Part shown: one piece after another, positions 5,522 through 6,252 of the stretch
Layout: each line of letters opens with the position of its first letter
Numbering within the stretch: position 1 is the stretch's first letter
NCBI GenBank assembly: GCA_035555315.1
Contig: DATMGU010000109.1
Location: forward strand, 1-6,252
Length of the DNA stretch: 6,252 nucleotides
Reading direction: 5' to 3'
DNA from: DATMGU01 sp035555315
GTDB taxonomy: Bacteria > Pseudomonadota > Alphaproteobacteria > ATCC43930 > CGMCC-115725
Translations under genes and position numbers: made by a program
The notes under the pieces: model-generated
What the model saw: the letters and a program-made list of their open reading frames with translations, nothing else
Databases searched by the model: none
Told to the model about the DNA's origin: nothing

Positions 5522-6252
5522 CTCTGACGGTCCACCGGACGCGCAACCTGGTCGTGCTCGCCGCCGTCATCTTTGTCGTGTGGGAAGGGCTTTTCCTCTA
5601 CGCGGGTGACAATGCGCTGAAGTCTCCTTGGCAGACCTTCGCCTTCACGGGTCGCCTGATCGGGACCGAGATGTTCTGGCAAAATTTCGGCGAGACCATG
5701 ACGGCGTTCGGCCTGGCGCTGGCGATCGCCGTGGGCGTCGGATTGTCGCTGGGATTTTGGCTCGGCTTCCATGCGCCATCCGGCGCCTTGTTTACGCCGA
5801 TGTTGCTCGCCTTCGCGTCGATTCCAAAGGTTGTGCTCTATCCGATCGTCCTGCTGATCTGCGGGCTCGGCATCTCCGCGAAGGTCGCGTTCGGTGCCAT
5901 GCATGGCATCCCGCCGATCGCGCTGTCCACCTTGGGTGCCATCGGCACGGTCCGGCCGGTGCTGCTGCGGCTGAGCCGGGTGATGCACTTCGACAGCTTG
6001 GAGACGCTCCACACCATCGTGGTGCCGGCGGTGCTGCCGGAAATGATGACCGGGCTGCGGATCGGCTTCTCGCTGACGCTGATCGGCACGATTCTGGGCG
6101 AGATGTTCGCCTCCCAGCAGGGGCTCGGCTACCTGCTGATGACGGCGATCGGCCTGCACAATGTCGACCTCATCATGTCCGTCACGCTGGTGCTCGCCGT
6201 GCTCGCCATCGCGGCGAGTGCCGTTCTGCTGACGATCGACCGGCGCCTGCGC
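5518..6252 (+). CDS. ABC importer permease, NitT/TauT type, second of two (3' end outside window)
   Basis: An open frame of 245 codons from a GTG at 5518 to the window edge, with no stop. The GTG overlaps the previous stop (GTGA), and a G-rich ACGGGGG ends 8 nt upstream. The first in-frame ATG would be codon 52, deleting the first membrane segment. Hydrophobic segments lie near residues 11-29, 60-84, 91-118, 122-143, 177-195 and 222-241. The ATPase-docking loop is at 152-170 (LSRVMHFDSLETLHTIVVP), and GEMFASQQGLGYLL follows, parallel to AEFLMSQTGIGYQI in the first permease. The basic end DRRLR suggests that only a few codons are missing. The protein is related to the first permease but clearly different, so the two likely pair in one importer. 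The periplasmic binding protein is not in the window. Confidence 0.9.
   Translation, partial: MTLTVHRTRNLVVLAAVIFVVWEGLFLYAGDNALKSPWQTFAFTGRLIGTEMFWQNFGETMTAFGLALAIAVGVGLSLGFWLGFHAPSGALFTPMLLAFASIPKVVLYPIVLLICGLGISAKVAFGAMHGIPPIALSTLGAIGTVRPVLLRLSRVMHFDSLETLHTIVVPAVLPEMMTGLRIGFSLTLIGTILGEMFASQQGLGYLLMTAIGLHNVDLIMSVTLVLAVLAIAASAVLLTIDRRLR

Noticed and set aside
5500..6159. Antisense open frame (219 codons) at the end of the window
   Set aside because: It lies opposite the GTG-started second permease, which has membrane segments and an EAA-type loop. The antisense product is low-complexity and charged.

Overview
This is a GC-rich, almost fully coding, single-strand (+) window. It holds one LysR-type regulator gene followed by what looks like a six-gene catabolic/uptake operon. 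High GC, frequent GATCGG-type words and protein styles resembling proteobacterial families suggest a Proteobacterium, probably an Alphaproteobacterium. That is inference; no taxonomic marker gene is present.

Layout: positions 1-58 are a short leader ending in a strong ribosome binding site. 59-955 encodes a GcvA-like LysR regulator. 956-1038 is the only sizeable intergenic gap. It contains alternating TGAC/GTCA half-sites (a candidate operator) and a hairpin whose 3' arm covers the start of the next gene's ribosome binding site. 1039-2448 and 2453-3079 encode the large and small subunits of a LeuCD-type (aconitase superfamily) hydro-lyase. 3076-3954 encodes an isocitrate lyase/PEP mutase superfamily enzyme. 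3951-4769, 4766-5521 and 5518-6252 (running off the window) encode an ABC ATPase and two different membrane permeases of the NitT/TauT/SsuBC type. From the lyase onward, every junction is a 4-nt ATGA or GTGA overlap, so the genes are almost certainly co-transcribed and translationally coupled.

How they may work together (inference): the importer brings in a small carboxylate, the LeuCD-like enzyme hydrates or isomerises it to a 2-hydroxy-dicarboxylate, and the lyase-family enzyme cleaves or decarboxylates that to central metabolites. LysR controls the set in response to substrate or intermediate. The closest precedent I know is dimethylmaleate hydratase (DmdAB) plus 2,3-dimethylmalate lyase (Dml) in nicotinate-fermenting Eubacterium barkeri. 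Here the proteins are of the bacterial LeuC/LeuD type, and the lyase lacks the usual catalytic cysteine, so the substrate is open. Classical leucine biosynthesis is unlikely: leuA and leuB are absent, the LeuD substrate loop is diverged, and a transporter and a lyase are present. The periplasmic binding protein of the transporter is not in the window and probably lies downstream.
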